This document shows, piece after piece, positions 1 through 8,243 of a stretch of 18,370 bases of DNA (its first letter is position 1; each line of letters begins with the position of its first letter). Under the pieces are notes generated by a model, which had not been told where the DNA came from, did not search any database, and was given only the letters and a program-made list of their open reading frames with translations. The position numbers and the translations under genes are program-made. This stretch comes from an uncultured Clostridia bacterium (lineage in GTDB: Bacteria > Bacillota > Clostridia > TANB77 > CAG-508). Location: contig CAPBNZ010000003.1 of the NCBI GenBank assembly GCA_948585895.1, positions 15,628-33,997 on the forward strand. The letters run 5' to 3'.

Positions 1-33
1 TAGAAAAAATAATAAGAAAGGAAGAGATTTAGA

Positions 34-717
34 ATGAAAAAATTTGGAAATGTATTGTGGGGAGTTGTATTAATTGCTATAGGAATTATCTTTGGACTAA
101 ATGCATTAGGAATAACAAGTATTAATATTTTTTTTCAAGGATGGTGGACATTATTTATTATTATTCCTAGTTTTATTGAGTTATTCAGAGGAGATAGTAA
201 AATGTGGAGCTTGATATGGCTAGTAGTTGGTATTGCTTTACTATTGTGTGCACAAGATATATTGTCTTTTCATTTAGTTGGAAAATTAATATTCCCATTT
301 ATTTTAGTAATGATAGGAATTAGTATCATTTTTAAAGATACTTTAAATAAGAAAGTGTCAGAAAAAATAAAAAGTTTAAACAAAAATAAAGGTGAATTAG
401 AAGAGTATTGTGCAACTTTTGGAGAACAAAAAAGTGATTTATCTGGTCAAGAATTTAAGGGAGCAAACTTAGATGCGATATTTGGAAGTGTTGAGTTAGA
501 TGTATCAAAGGCAATACTAAAAAAAGATCAGGTAATTAATGCAAACGCTATATTTGGAGGAATTGAAATTAAAGTTCCAGTAGGGGTTAACATTAAAGTT
601 AAAGCAACACCAATCTTTGGGGGTGTAACTAATAAAATAAAAACAGATTTTAATGAAAGTTTACCAACTTTATACATTAATGGAACAGCCTTGTTTGGAG
701 GTGTGGAAATAAAATGA
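34..717 (+). CDS. LiaF-like membrane protein (cell-wall stress response family)
   Basis: A 227-residue protein. Residues 1-105 hold about four hydrophobic segments, starting with the segment after MKKFGNVLWG. A soluble C-terminal half (about 120-227) carries repeated FGG/FGS turns spaced about 20-25 residues apart, as in the beta-helical C-terminal domain of LiaF/VraT-type proteins and DUF5668 proteins. Characterised LiaF proteins act at the membrane in sensing envelope stress, usually with a LiaRS two-component system, but no such system is visible here. The start is supported by AGGAAGAG a few bases upstream. The stop overlaps the next ATG (ATGA), so it is translationally coupled to the DUF4097-like gene. 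Its exact role is inferred from family only; a general envelope-stress membrane protein is the safest reading. Confidence 0.75.
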   Translation: MKKFGNVLWGVVLIAIGIIFGLNALGITSINIFFQGWWTLFIIIPSFIELFRGDSKMWSLIWLVVGIALLLCAQDILSFHLVGKLIFPFILVMIGISIIFKDTLNKKVSEKIKSLNKNKGELEEYCATFGEQKSDLSGQEFKGANLDAIFGSVELDVSKAILKKDQVINANAIFGGIEIKVPVGVNIKVKATPIFGGVTNKIKTDFNESLPTLYINGTALFGGVEIK

Positions 718-1562
718 CATCCTTTCAAAAAATAATAAAATATGGCGCTATTGCTTTTGCTATCTATTTATGTTTTACCATTATTAGTATCCTTGTATTT
801 GGTATTACTATGATTTTTGGCATTTCAACAGGATTAGAAATGTTTGAGCATCAACAAGATAACGAATCAATGATAACAAAGTGGGAACAAGAATATACAG
901 ATATCAATGACTTAGATGTTGATTTGCATATAAGTAAATTAGAGATAAAAAAAGGAGAAACATTAAAGGTACAAGTTTCCAATGTTTCTGATGAATTTAA
1001 ATGTACAGTGCAAGGAAATAAGTTAAAAATACAAGACAAAAAAGTGCTTAAAAATATGTTTGATTGGATGGATTACAAACCAGAAGTGGTTATCTATATT
1101 CCAGAAGATAAGCAATTCGATGAAGTTACTTTGAAAAATGGTATAAATGAAACTTATATAGAATCAATAAAAACCAATAGAATGACATTGGAAATGGGTG
1201 TTGGAAAATGTCAAGTAGATTTTCTTTCAGCTAAATATGCAAAAATAGAAGCAGGAGCAGGAGAGGCTACTATTAATAAAGCCAATTTCGAAGAATTAAA
1301 ACTAGATGGAGGAGTTGGTAAATTTGCCTTAACAAGTAAAATTAGTCAAAAGGCAGATATTAGTTCTGGTGTTGGAAAGATGGAATTGAATTTGATTGGT
1401 TTATTATCAGATTATAAAATAAAGGCAGAAACTGGTTTAGGAAATTTTGTAGTGAATAATCAGAAAGTTAGTGATAATCAGATATTAGGAAGCGGAGATG
1501 TAATTATTAAAGTGGATGCTGGAGTAGGAGAGACAATCGTTAGTTTTCAAGAGAAGTTGTAA
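714..1562 (+). CDS. DUF4097-like beta-helical membrane-anchored protein
   Basis: A 282-residue protein with one N-terminal membrane segment (about residues 9-37) followed by an extracytoplasmic domain. The domain has regular short repeats of the type 'GVGK', 'GAGEA', 'GVGKF', 'GVGKM', 'GLGNF' and 'GVGET', about 20 residues apart, typical of the DUF4097/adhesin-like beta-solenoid fold. Such proteins often sit next to PspC/LiaF-type genes, as here, and are thought to act in envelope-stress sensing or regulation, but no biochemical activity is established. The start codon overlaps the preceding stop by 4 nt. It is followed 26 nt later by dxr, so the three genes may be co-transcribed. It has no in-frame CGG codon; one CGGA at 1493-1496 is in the phase AGC GGA and is read normally. 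Confidence 0.72.
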   Translation: MTSFQKIIKYGAIAFAIYLCFTIISILVFGITMIFGISTGLEMFEHQQDNESMITKWEQEYTDINDLDVDLHISKLEIKKGETLKVQVSNVSDEFKCTVQGNKLKIQDKKVLKNMFDWMDYKPEVVIYIPEDKQFDEVTLKNGINETYIESIKTNRMTLEMGVGKCQVDFLSAKYAKIEAGAGEATINKANFEELKLDGGVGKFALTSKISQKADISSGVGKMELNLIGLLSDYKIKAETGLGNFVVNNQKVSDNQILGSGDVIIKVDAGVGETIVSFQEKL

Positions 1563-1588
1563 GTAAATAGTAAAGGAAGAGGAAGAAA

Positions 1589-2725
1589 ATGAAGAAAATT
1601 GCAATTTTTGGTTCAACAGGTTCTATTGGAGATAGCACTTTGAGTGTAATTAGAGAAAATCCTAGCTTATTTAGAGCTGTCACATTAGTAGCTGGAAAAA
1701 ACATTTCAAAATTAAGTAAGCAAATTGAAGAATTTAAACCCCAAAATATTTATATTAGAGAAGAAGTAAATGCTAATAGATTAAAAGAGTTATACCCTCA
1801 ATTAAATGTATATTATGGCGAAGAAGGTATGGAGGAAATATCAAAGTTAACAGATTTTGATATAGCAGTATCTGCTCTAGTTGGTATTGCAGGTTTAAAA
1901 CCAACTTATAATATGATTAAAAATGGAAAGACAGTAGCATTAGCAAACAAGGAAGTATTAGTAGCTGGTGGAAAGTTAATTATGGACACAGCCAAAGAAA
2001 ATCATGCAACTTTATTAACAGTAGATAGCGAACATAGTGCTATTATGCAATGTTTACAAGGTGAAAAACAAAATAAAATTGATAAAATCTTATTAACTGC
2101 TTCTGGTGGACCATTTTTTAATCAAGAGATAACAGATGATATAACAGTAGAACAAGCATTAAATCATCCAACTTGGAAAATGGGACCAAAGGTAACTATC
2201 GATTCTTCTACCATGATGAATAAAGGGTTTGAAGTAATTGAAGCAAAGTGGTTATTTCATGTTGAACCAAGTCAAATAGAAGTAGTGGTACATAAAAAAA
2301 GTATTGTACATTCTATGGTACAATTTCAAGATGGAACCATTATGGCAAATTTAGGACCAAAATCAATGCAAATTCCAATTGCTTATGCTTTGAATTATCC
2401 AAATCGATTAGTTAACCATATCGAAAAAATTAATTTATTTGAAATTGCAGAATTATCTTTTGAAAAGCCAAATTTAGAAAAATTTCAATGTTTGAAATTA
2501 GCTTTCGAAGCAATTGAAAAAGGGCATAGTTATCAAGTAGTCTTAAATGCTGCTAATGAAGTTTTAGTTGATGCTTTTCTAAATAAGAAGATAACTTATA
2601 CGCAAATTTCAAAAGGTATTAAAAAAATGCTAGATATTCATCAACCAATAGAGTTAAATACCATAGAGGAAATTTTAGCTTTGGATAAAGAAATAAAAGA
2701 TGAGACCAAGAGAATGATTAAATAA
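1589..2725 (+). CDS. dxr: 1-deoxy-D-xylulose 5-phosphate reductoisomerase
   Basis: Converts 1-deoxy-D-xylulose 5-phosphate to 2-C-methyl-D-erythritol 4-phosphate with NADPH, the first committed step of the MEP isoprenoid pathway, in the cytosol. The 378-residue length is normal for the family. The N-terminal Rossmann motif GSTGSIG is at residues 8-14. The metal-binding segment reads VDSEHSA. The conserved ASGGPF loop and the segment HPTWKMGPKVTIDSSTMMNKG followed by EVIEAKWLF (substrate and metal ligands) are all intact. AGGAAGAGGAAGAAA precedes the ATG. It ends at a convergent hairpin shared with the gene on the other strand. Unlike the usual Gram-positive arrangement, no cdsA or rseP is visible next to it. 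It contains no in-frame CGG codon. Confidence 0.97.
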   Translation: MKKIAIFGSTGSIGDSTLSVIRENPSLFRAVTLVAGKNISKLSKQIEEFKPQNIYIREEVNANRLKELYPQLNVYYGEEGMEEISKLTDFDIAVSALVGIAGLKPTYNMIKNGKTVALANKEVLVAGGKLIMDTAKENHATLLTVDSEHSAIMQCLQGEKQNKIDKILLTASGGPFFNQEITDDITVEQALNHPTWKMGPKVTIDSSTMMNKGFEVIEAKWLFHVEPSQIEVVVHKKSIVHSMVQFQDGTIMANLGPKSMQIPIAYALNYPNRLVNHIEKINLFEIAELSFEKPNLEKFQCLKLAFEAIEKGHSYQVVLNAANEVLVDAFLNKKITYTQISKGIKKMLDIHQPIELNTIEEILALDKEIKDETKRMIK

Positions 2726-2734
2726 CAAAATAGA

Positions 2735-2772
2735 AGAAGACTCTTTAAATTAGGAAGGGTCTTCTATTAAAT
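2735..2772. terminator. Bidirectional hairpin between convergent dxr and the DNA-metabolism gene
   Basis: AGAAGACTCTT pairs with AAGGGTCTTCT (2735-2745 with 2755-2765, one or two G-T pairs). The T-tract is modest on the + side and T-rich sequence lies on the - side. It overlaps the end of the minus-strand gene. Confidence 0.5.
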
Positions 2773-3511
2773 CTTTCCAATATTTTTTAGGCATACATTG
2801 CATTTGGCATCTAAGATTTTTTCTTTCTGAAATAGCAATTGTCTTAAAAAATAATTTCCATAACTCTTGGTATTTTTGTTCTTCTTCTGAAAGATTAGGA
2901 ATTTTTATATTGGTTGCATCTATAATTTGATATTCTTTTCCATTGTACAATAAGCAGATATCTCTTGTTTTATCATGAATCATAAAGTTTTGAGAAGGAA
3001 ATCTGTGAATAAAATGATGTCCTAAAGGTTCTATAATATTATTATTAGGATGAATGGAAGCGTAAAATAGATTTTTTCCTACTTCCTGGAAACGAAGTAA
3101 CCCTTTTAGTCTGTGACATTCACCAAATGTTCTTTTTTTCATATTCATTACTTTTAATACATATGTAATAGTAAGTCTATTATTGATTTTCGGTCCAATA
3201 TCAAATCCGTTACATATATATTTTAGTAAATCCATTTCTTTTTCTGGTTCGTTAGAAAGAAAGCCATAGTAGGTATTATAAAGAGCAGACAAACCAATAT
3301 TTTTTTCGATTCCTGTAAACACTCTTCTAGATTTTTGAAAATCTGTTTGTATGGTAATAGGAGTATCTAAAAAGTTAGGCAAATAATTGACTTTAGAAAA
3401 TATGTTTTGTGGTAAGGTTTTACTTGTATAACTGTTAAATATTATGGTTAAAAATCCATCCCATGTACCATCATATAAATAGATTTTGTTTATAAGCTTC
3501 CAGTTAGGCAT
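2750..3511 (-). CDS. Probable DNA metabolism protein, TIGR03915/DUF4130 family
   Basis: A 253-residue protein beginning with the family signature 'IYLYDGTWDGFLTIIF' near the N-terminus, with a later 'HPNNNIIEPLGHHFIHRF' segment. This matches the TIGR03915 family, which is encoded next to, or fused with, a radical SAM protein and related to a uracil-DNA glycosylase-like fold. The function is predicted (DNA repair or modification), not demonstrated. The start overlaps the end of the radical SAM gene by about 22 nt, and AAGGAGG precedes it by a 12-nt spacer, so the two genes form one operon transcribed leftward. The frame is intact. The only CGGA in it is in the phase AAC GGA and is read normally. 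Confidence 0.8.
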   Translation of the reverse strand: MPNWKLINKIYLYDGTWDGFLTIIFNSYTSKTLPQNIFSKVNYLPNFLDTPITIQTDFQKSRRVFTGIEKNIGLSALYNTYYGFLSNEPEKEMDLLKYICNGFDIGPKINNRLTITYVLKVMNMKKRTFGECHRLKGLLRFQEVGKNLFYASIHPNNNIIEPLGHHFIHRFPSQNFMIHDKTRDICLLYNGKEYQIIDATNIKIPNLSEEEQKYQELWKLFFKTIAISERKNLRCQMQCMPKKYWKDLIEDPS

Positions 3512-4789
3512 TTTATTTTATCCTCCTTAGTTGGTGATAATGTGTCAAAAATAGAAAGTTGTTGAAATTTAGGTTGTAATTGTGTATTTCTTTCTTGGTA
3601 AATTAAATTGGTTTCAATAAAGTTTGGATTAAATTTGTAAACTTTGTCAAAATATTTTCCTTTACAGGTAATAAAATATTTTGCACGTTTTAATACAACA
3701 CCAAGTTGTTTCAAAGAAGAAAAGTCTAGCAGAAATTCACGTCTGGCTCGAACTATTTTTTTAGCAGAAATAACACCAATTCCAGGGATTCTAAGTAGTG
3801 TTGAATAGTCTGCTGTGTTGATTTCAATTGGGAATTTATCGATATTTCGTAAAGCCCAATCACATTTGGGGTCTAAGATATGATTGAAGTTGGGATGAGA
3901 TTTGCTAAGTAATTCATCTGCTTTAAAGCCATAGTAACGAAGTAACCAATCGGCTTGGTATAGTCTATTTTCACGAAGTAATGGTGGTGTTTCTAGGGTT
4001 GGTAAATTTTTATCCTGATTTACACTAATATAAGCAGAATAATAAACCCTTTTTAGATTTAATTTTTGATAGAGTGCTTCTGAGAGTTTTAAAATTTTTA
4101 AGTCACTCTCTGGTGTGGCACCAACAATTAGCTGAGTAGTTTGCCCCGCAGGAACAAAACTAGGTTTCAATTTGCTTTTTTCCATTTTATTTTGTTGAAT
4201 CCCATTTGAGATATAAGACATTGGTTCTAAGATTCCTGCTTTTTGTTTTTGAGGTGCTAGTAGTTTTAAACTAGTATGAGAAGGAAGTTCGATGTTGATG
4301 CTGAGTCTATCTACTAATCGTCCTAATTTATCAATGAGTTCTTTGCTACATCCGAGGAATTGTTTTACAGTGAATATAGCCATTAAAGTTAGATTCATTT
4401 CTCAAAATAGTTACGGTTTGTATTAACATTTCCATTGTATAATCAGGAGACTTAATCACAGCAGAACTTAAAAAAAGTCCTTCTATATAATTTCTTTTAT
4501 AAAAATTAATGGTTAAATCAGCTACTTCTTGTGGGGTGAAGGTAGCTCGTTTTACAGAATTGGTACAACGATTGATACAATATTTGCAATCATACATACA
4601 AGAGTTACTAAACAATATTTTTAATAAAGAGATACATCGTCCATCAGCTCCCCAAGTATGGCAAATACCAGAAGCGTTTCCATTGCCAATTCCATCTTTT
4701 TTATTTTTTCGTTTGCTTCCACTAGAACTACAAGAAGCATCATATTTTGCAGAATCTGCTAATATTTTTAATTTATTCAGAGTATCCAT
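3490..4789 (-). CDS. Putative DNA modification/repair radical SAM protein (TIGR03916-like), read through a +1 frameshift
   Basis: Two overlapping frames make one protein of about 432 residues, the expected family size. The first frame starts at ATG 4789 (AAAGGA upstream) and carries the radical SAM cluster motif CMYDCKYC (C64, C68, C71). It continues to 'GYIHCKTIP', then reads CGG ATG TAG and stops. The second frame resumes with 'GCSKELIDKLGRLVDRLSINIEL', exactly what the family has after 'IP'. Skipping the C of CGG (4354) turns CCT CGG A into CCT GGA, giving IP-G-CSKE. A helix-hairpin-helix motif (LLRIPGIGVISAKK) lies near residue 331, supporting DNA binding. It is paired with the downstream TIGR03915-like gene. 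The substrate is unknown. The alternative is a pseudogene, but both halves are otherwise undamaged. Confidence 0.88.
4351..4354 (-). other. +1 recoding site CGGA (radical SAM gene)
   Basis: Minus-strand context is ATT CCT CGG ATG TAG. In frame, CGG is followed by one codon and then a stop. Omitting the C gives CCT GGA TGT AGC and rejoins the conserved downstream frame with glycine. The P-site codon CCU would become CUC after slippage, so simple P-site re-pairing is not favoured. Confidence 0.85.
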
Positions 4790-4826
4790 ATTTAATCCTT
4801 TTTTAATTATCCAAACATTTGTACTT

Positions 4827-4854
4827 ATTATAACACAAAAAAATAAAAAGTCAA
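4827..4854 (-). promoter_or_regulatory. Sigma-A promoter of the radical SAM operon
   Basis: On the minus strand TTGACT (4849-4854), a 16-nt spacer and TATAAT (4827-4832) lie about 38 bases before the ATG at 4789. The -35 box lies inside the 3' arm of the upstream gene's terminator hairpin. Confidence 0.8.
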
Positions 4855-4872
4855 ACATTTATTTGACTTTTT
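4845..4872 (-). terminator. Terminator of the YcxB-like gene, overlapping the next promoter
   Basis: An 11-bp perfect stem AAAAAGTCAAA / TTTGACTTTTT with a 6-nt loop, followed on the minus strand by ATTTTTTT. The stem includes the last codons of the YcxB-like gene and the -35 element of the following promoter. Confidence 0.75.
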
Positions 4873-5386
4873 TAAAATTCCACCAACATTTTTTCTTAAT
4901 AAAGCTAGAAAAATCAAAAGGATTCCCTTTTTTAAATTGGGATTTGTCAATTAAAAATGCATGCTTTTTATCAAGATATAGATAAAAGAAATTAGAAGTT
5001 TCGAATATATGATAAAGTTTATAATATTTTACTTTAGATATTTCTTTTGTATCTTCCACAGTAAAAAATTTATCATAAAATTTAAAAGTAAAAGTCATTT
5101 CCTTTTTGATTTTATCACTTTCATATTCTTTAGAGACCTCAAAAAGAGGATGAAACAATCGCCAAAGAATAAAAAAAGTTAGACCAAGACAGGAAAGAAT
5201 AGCAATATGATAATAATGATAGTTAACTTGTAAGATTAGTAAAAATAGAATCAAGGCAACAACAATAACAGTATAAGATACATTCATTAATTTGTATTTG
5301 CTTATATGAAAAGTAAGGAATGTATGATATACCATTTTATTATATCTAGTTGTATTTTTAAATAATAACTTCAATTTTATCACCAA
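4859..5386 (-). CDS. YcxB-like membrane protein
   Basis: A protein of up to 175 residues with two adjacent hydrophobic segments (about 37-55 and 58-76). A soluble C-terminal domain contains 'FKFYDKFFTVED', 'YYKLYHIFET' and 'FFYLYLDKKHAFLIDK', the pattern of YcxB-family proteins (two membrane helices then a PH-like YcxB domain). The family's function is unknown. The start is uncertain. TTG at 5386 or GTG at 5383 gives the N-terminal stretch seen in relatives, but a TATAAT at 5391-5396 is very close and no Shine-Dalgarno is visible. ATG at 5335 (residue 18) is the alternative. It is transcribed on its own and ends in a hairpin. Confidence 0.68.
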   Translation of the reverse strand: MVIKLKLLFKNTTRYNKMVYHTFLTFHISKYKLMNVSYTVIVVALILFLLILQVNYHYYHIAILSCLGLTFFILWRLFHPLFEVSKEYESDKIKKEMTFTFKFYDKFFTVEDTKEISKVKYYKLYHIFETSNFFYLYLDKKHAFLIDKSQFKKGNPFDFSSFIKKKCWWNFKKVK

Positions 5387-5446
5387 GTGAATTATAACAT
5401 ATATCCATAGAAATAAAAAAGAAAATAGAATCTTTTTTATAAAAAA

Positions 5447-5477
5447 TGCAACGAAATGAGAAAAAGTGGTAATATAA
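5447..5477 (+). promoter_or_regulatory. Candidate ECF-type promoter of the first sigma operon
   Basis: TGCAAC (5447-5452), a 15-nt spacer and GGTAATATAA (5468-5477). The same arrangement with the same spacing occurs before the second sigma operon (7616-7646). This suggests shared recognition, possibly by these sigma factors themselves. Confidence 0.5.
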
Positions 5478-5513
5478 AGATAGAAGATATCTTAAAAGGG
5501 GTTTAAATCTAAA

Positions 5514-6068
5514 TTGGAAAAAATAAATGATAAAATATATAATTTTATAAAAAATAATGAATTAGAAATAGAAAAAATAATGAAAAAATACAATCAGTAT
5601 ATTACTACGATTCTAAATCGTTCTTCTATTGTAGTCTTAAAAGAAGATCAAGAAGAAATCATATTAGATGTCTATCTTACCTTATGGAACAATAAGGAAA
5701 AACTAGATATCAATAAAAGCATGACAGCTTACATAGCAGGAATAACTAAGAATTTAATTTTAAAGAAAATGAAAAAGCAAAAAACGTTAGAAACGATAGA
5801 AAAATATGAACAACAGTTAGTGAGCATACAAAATATAGAATTAGATTATGTAGAGAGTCAAAAAAACAAATTAATTTTAGATGAATTAGAAAAGATGAAA
5901 AAAGAAAATAAAGAAATTTTTCTAGCGTATTATTTTGAAGGAAAAAAAATAAAAGAAATAGCAATTATGTTTAAAATTTCAGAAAGTAAAGTAAAATCAA
6001 AATTATTTCGAACAAGAAATAAATTAAGAAAAATACTAAAAGAGGGAGGGTATGGAGTAAATGGATAA
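5514..6068 (+). CDS. Sigma-70 family (ECF-like) RNA polymerase sigma factor, paralogue 1
   Basis: A 184-residue protein with a sigma region 2-like N-terminal part ('EEIILDVYLTLWNNKEKLD', about residues 46-65). A region 4 helix-turn-helix follows at about 140-175 ('AYYFEGKKIKEIAIMFKISE' then SKVKSKLFRTRNKLRK). It would direct RNA polymerase to a small regulon. The start is TTG, chosen because the paralogue at 7689 also starts with TTG after an almost identical leader (TTTAAATCTAAATTG versus TTTAGATCTAAATTG) and the N-termini align from there. AAAAGGGG lies upstream with a long spacer. It overlaps the following gene by 8 nt, the usual layout of a sigma factor and its membrane-bound regulator. 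The signal that activates it is unknown. Confidence 0.82.
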   Translation: MEKINDKIYNFIKNNELEIEKIMKKYNQYITTILNRSSIVVLKEDQEEIILDVYLTLWNNKEKLDINKSMTAYIAGITKNLILKKMKKQKTLETIEKYEQQLVSIQNIELDYVESQKNKLILDELEKMKKENKEIFLAYYFEGKKIKEIAIMFKISESKVKSKLFRTRNKLRKILKEGGYGVNG

Positions 6069-7401
6069 CAATGAATTATTAGAAAAATTTAAAATGAATG
6101 TAGCAGTCAATCAATTTAAAAAAGAATATGCCAATGAACATACCCAGAAAGAAGAAATAAAAGGGAGGATAGATACCATGAAAAGAAAATTAATAGCAGG
6201 ATTATGTGGAGGAGTGATATTACTATCAGGAGCCACATTAGCAGCCAGTTATCATAAAATTGTAGATACATTTTTTTTAGGAAAGGGGCTTGATACAGCA
6301 GCACAAAATGGATACATTGCAAATCCAGATATGGATTACATTGGTTCGAATACAACAGCAACAGATGAAATAACAGGTACTATTTTGGATGATATTAAGG
6401 TAAATGCTAAAATAGAAGACTTTTTAATGGATGATTTGAATATTAGTGTTCACTTTACATTTGAAATAGATACTAAAGTCAATCAGACATTTGACTTAGA
6501 TACTTTAGATGATATAGAATTAAAAGATTTAATCGTAACTGATGAAGAAAATAAAATCTTATATTGTATGGATGAGAAAATGTTAGAAAAATATTGTAAA
6601 GAAAACAATCTGAATGAAACGTATTTGGAATTTAGTGACAAGTATTATAATTGTGGGTTAAATACAGTAATGCAAAGACATGATAAAGAACATGGCATAA
6701 TAAACTTTACCTATAATATGTACACAGGGGGTAATGCAAGCTTTCCTAAAAGTAAAAAATTGAACTTTAAATTTACTCAAATACAATTGAAAAGGGAGGA
6801 TTGGTTACAAAATGAAAATAGTATAGTCAATTTGAAAGGAAATTGGAATATCAATTTAGAAGTACCAGAAAAAATGTATAATAGGAAATCCGTAGCTTAT
6901 AAAGTGGTGAATTGTGAAAATTCAGATTTTCAAATAACCAATGCAACACTTACTGATACAGGATTTGAATTTGGAATGATTATAGCTAATATAGAAGAGC
7001 CAGAACAACCACAAATATTAAAAGATTTATGGAAAGAATATAGAGAGGGAAAAATTAACATAGATGAATATAACAGAAAGATTAATACGGAAAAACAATT
7101 AATTGATGCAAGTTATGAGTATTTTAAAAGCAGAACACCAGTAACCATTACTGATTTGGAAAGTGAGATAGGACATGAAAAGATTGAAAAGGTAACTTAT
7201 GTAGAAAATGAAAAAGGGCAAAAGTTTAAATCAACAATGAGTCCAAGTAGAAGAGCAGATGGCAATTTTATAGATGGTAATAAATTTAGTTTTTATGAAA
7301 CATTTGAATTAACTACTGATACAGCAACAGATAAATTGAAAGTAAGAGTATTGTTTCAAGATAAGCCATATGTAGTAGAGCTAGAAAAAGCATATAATTA
7401 A
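6061..7401 (+). CDS. Membrane-anchored DUF4179-like protein, probable anti-sigma partner
   Basis: A 446-residue protein. About 40 charged cytoplasmic residues ending near MKRK precede a single membrane helix (residues 44-63, 'LIAGLCGGVILLSGATLAAS'). A large extracytoplasmic part follows and begins like DUF4179 proteins ('ATDEITGTILDDIKVNAKIE', with Ig-like beta-rich regions after). DUF4179 proteins are typically encoded directly after ECF sigma factors, as here, so an anti-sigma or sensor role is inferred. The start overlaps the sigma gene. A strong hairpin follows the stop. An internal ATG at 6178 after GGGAGGATAGATACC could give a shorter product that starts just before the helix and lacks the cytoplasmic part; this is a possibility only. 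Confidence 0.72.
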   Translation: MDNNELLEKFKMNVAVNQFKKEYANEHTQKEEIKGRIDTMKRKLIAGLCGGVILLSGATLAASYHKIVDTFFLGKGLDTAAQNGYIANPDMDYIGSNTTATDEITGTILDDIKVNAKIEDFLMDDLNISVHFTFEIDTKVNQTFDLDTLDDIELKDLIVTDEENKILYCMDEKMLEKYCKENNLNETYLEFSDKYYNCGLNTVMQRHDKEHGIINFTYNMYTGGNASFPKSKKLNFKFTQIQLKREDWLQNENSIVNLKGNWNINLEVPEKMYNRKSVAYKVVNCENSDFQITNATLTDTGFEFGMIIANIEEPEQPQILKDLWKEYREGKINIDEYNRKINTEKQLIDASYEYFKSRTPVTITDLESEIGHEKIEKVTYVENEKGQKFKSTMSPSRRADGNFIDGNKFSFYETFELTTDTATDKLKVRVLFQDKPYVVELEKAYN

Positions 7402-7433
7402 TTCTCTATTTACACAATTTTATGTTGACACAT

Positions 7434-7475
7434 TAGAAGATTAGATTGAAGACTAATCTTCTATTATATTTTAGG
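7434..7475 (+). terminator. Terminator of the first sigma operon
   Basis: A perfect 11-bp stem TAGAAGATTAG / CTAATCTTCTA (7434-7444 and 7453-7463) with an 8-nt loop, followed by T-rich TTATATTTTA. It begins 33 nt after the stop of the DUF4179-like gene. The rest of 7476-7615 shows no further gene. Confidence 0.75.
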
Positions 7476-7615
7476 AAAGTTCTCTGAATTTTTACAATAT
7501 AAAGCATTTCACATAAAATTGCTTTGTGTTATTTTCATAAATCAATAAAGAGATAGTATGTAAGTAATCTAAATGGACAAGAAATTTTAATCCTACCACT
7601 TTTGTTTTTATAAAC

Positions 7616-7646
7616 TGTAACCTTTTTTTAAAAATTGGCATTATAA
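7616..7646 (+). promoter_or_regulatory. Candidate ECF-type promoter of the second sigma operon
   Basis: TGTAAC (7616-7621), 15 nt, then GGCATTATAA (7637-7646). It matches the box pair at 5447-5477 in sequence and spacing. Confidence 0.5.
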
Positions 7647-7688
7647 GAGTAAGATATCTAAAAAAGAAAAAGGAGATTTAGATCTAAA

Positions 7689-8243
7689 TTGAAAGAACAC
7701 AAAATATTAAAGGATTATATAGAAGAAAATGAATTAAAGATAGAACAAATAATCTATGATTATAGTGCATATGTGTATACAATTATAAAAAATATATCAA
7801 ATCAAGAATTGAAACAAGAAGATATAGAAGAAATAATGGCAGATACTTTTTTTGTTCTATGGAAGAATGCACATAAAATGGACAAAAATGATAAAGTAAG
7901 TTCCTATTTAGCAGGAGTTGTAAACAATTTAAGTAAAAACAAAAAAAGGAAAATAAGAGCTAACTGTAATATTGATGATTATGAAAATATTTTACAAGGA
8001 CAAAATCAAATAGACGAAATTTGTGAAGGTCATAATAAAATGAAGATAATGGAAAAAGCATTAGAAAATATGAGTAAAGAAGACAATGAAATTTTTGAAT
8101 TATTTTATTATGCAGGGAAAAAAGGAAGAGAAATTGCAGAAAAATTAAATATTACAGAATTTAAAGTAAAAACAAGACTCTATAGAATTAGAAAGAAAAT
8201 TAAACAAAGTTTAGAAAAGGAGGGATATAGGTATGAATCATGA
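7689..8243 (+). CDS. Sigma-70 family (ECF-like) RNA polymerase sigma factor, paralogue 2
   Basis: A 184-residue protein, the same length as the sigma factor at 5514. The domains align: region 2 around 'EEIMADTFFVLWKNAHKMD', and a region 4 helix-turn-helix around 'FYYAGKKGREIAEKLNITE' followed by FKVKTRLYRIRKK. It starts with TTG after AAGGAGA and the conserved leader ATCTAAATTG. It overlaps the next gene by 11 nt. The two sigma operons sit head to tail and look like an old tandem duplication whose partner genes then diverged. The target regulon cannot be told from the window beyond the shared promoter-like boxes. Confidence 0.82.
   Translation: MKEHKILKDYIEENELKIEQIIYDYSAYVYTIIKNISNQELKQEDIEEIMADTFFVLWKNAHKMDKNDKVSSYLAGVVNNLSKNKKRKIRANCNIDDYENILQGQNQIDEICEGHNKMKIMEKALENMSKEDNEIFELFYYAGKKGREIAEKLNITEFKVKTRLYRIRKKIKQSLEKEGYRYES

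Noticed and set aside
4509..4985. 158-residue plus-strand ORF opposite the radical SAM gene
   Set aside because: It is a mirror of the conserved minus-strand coding sequence, with no ribosome site or family features.
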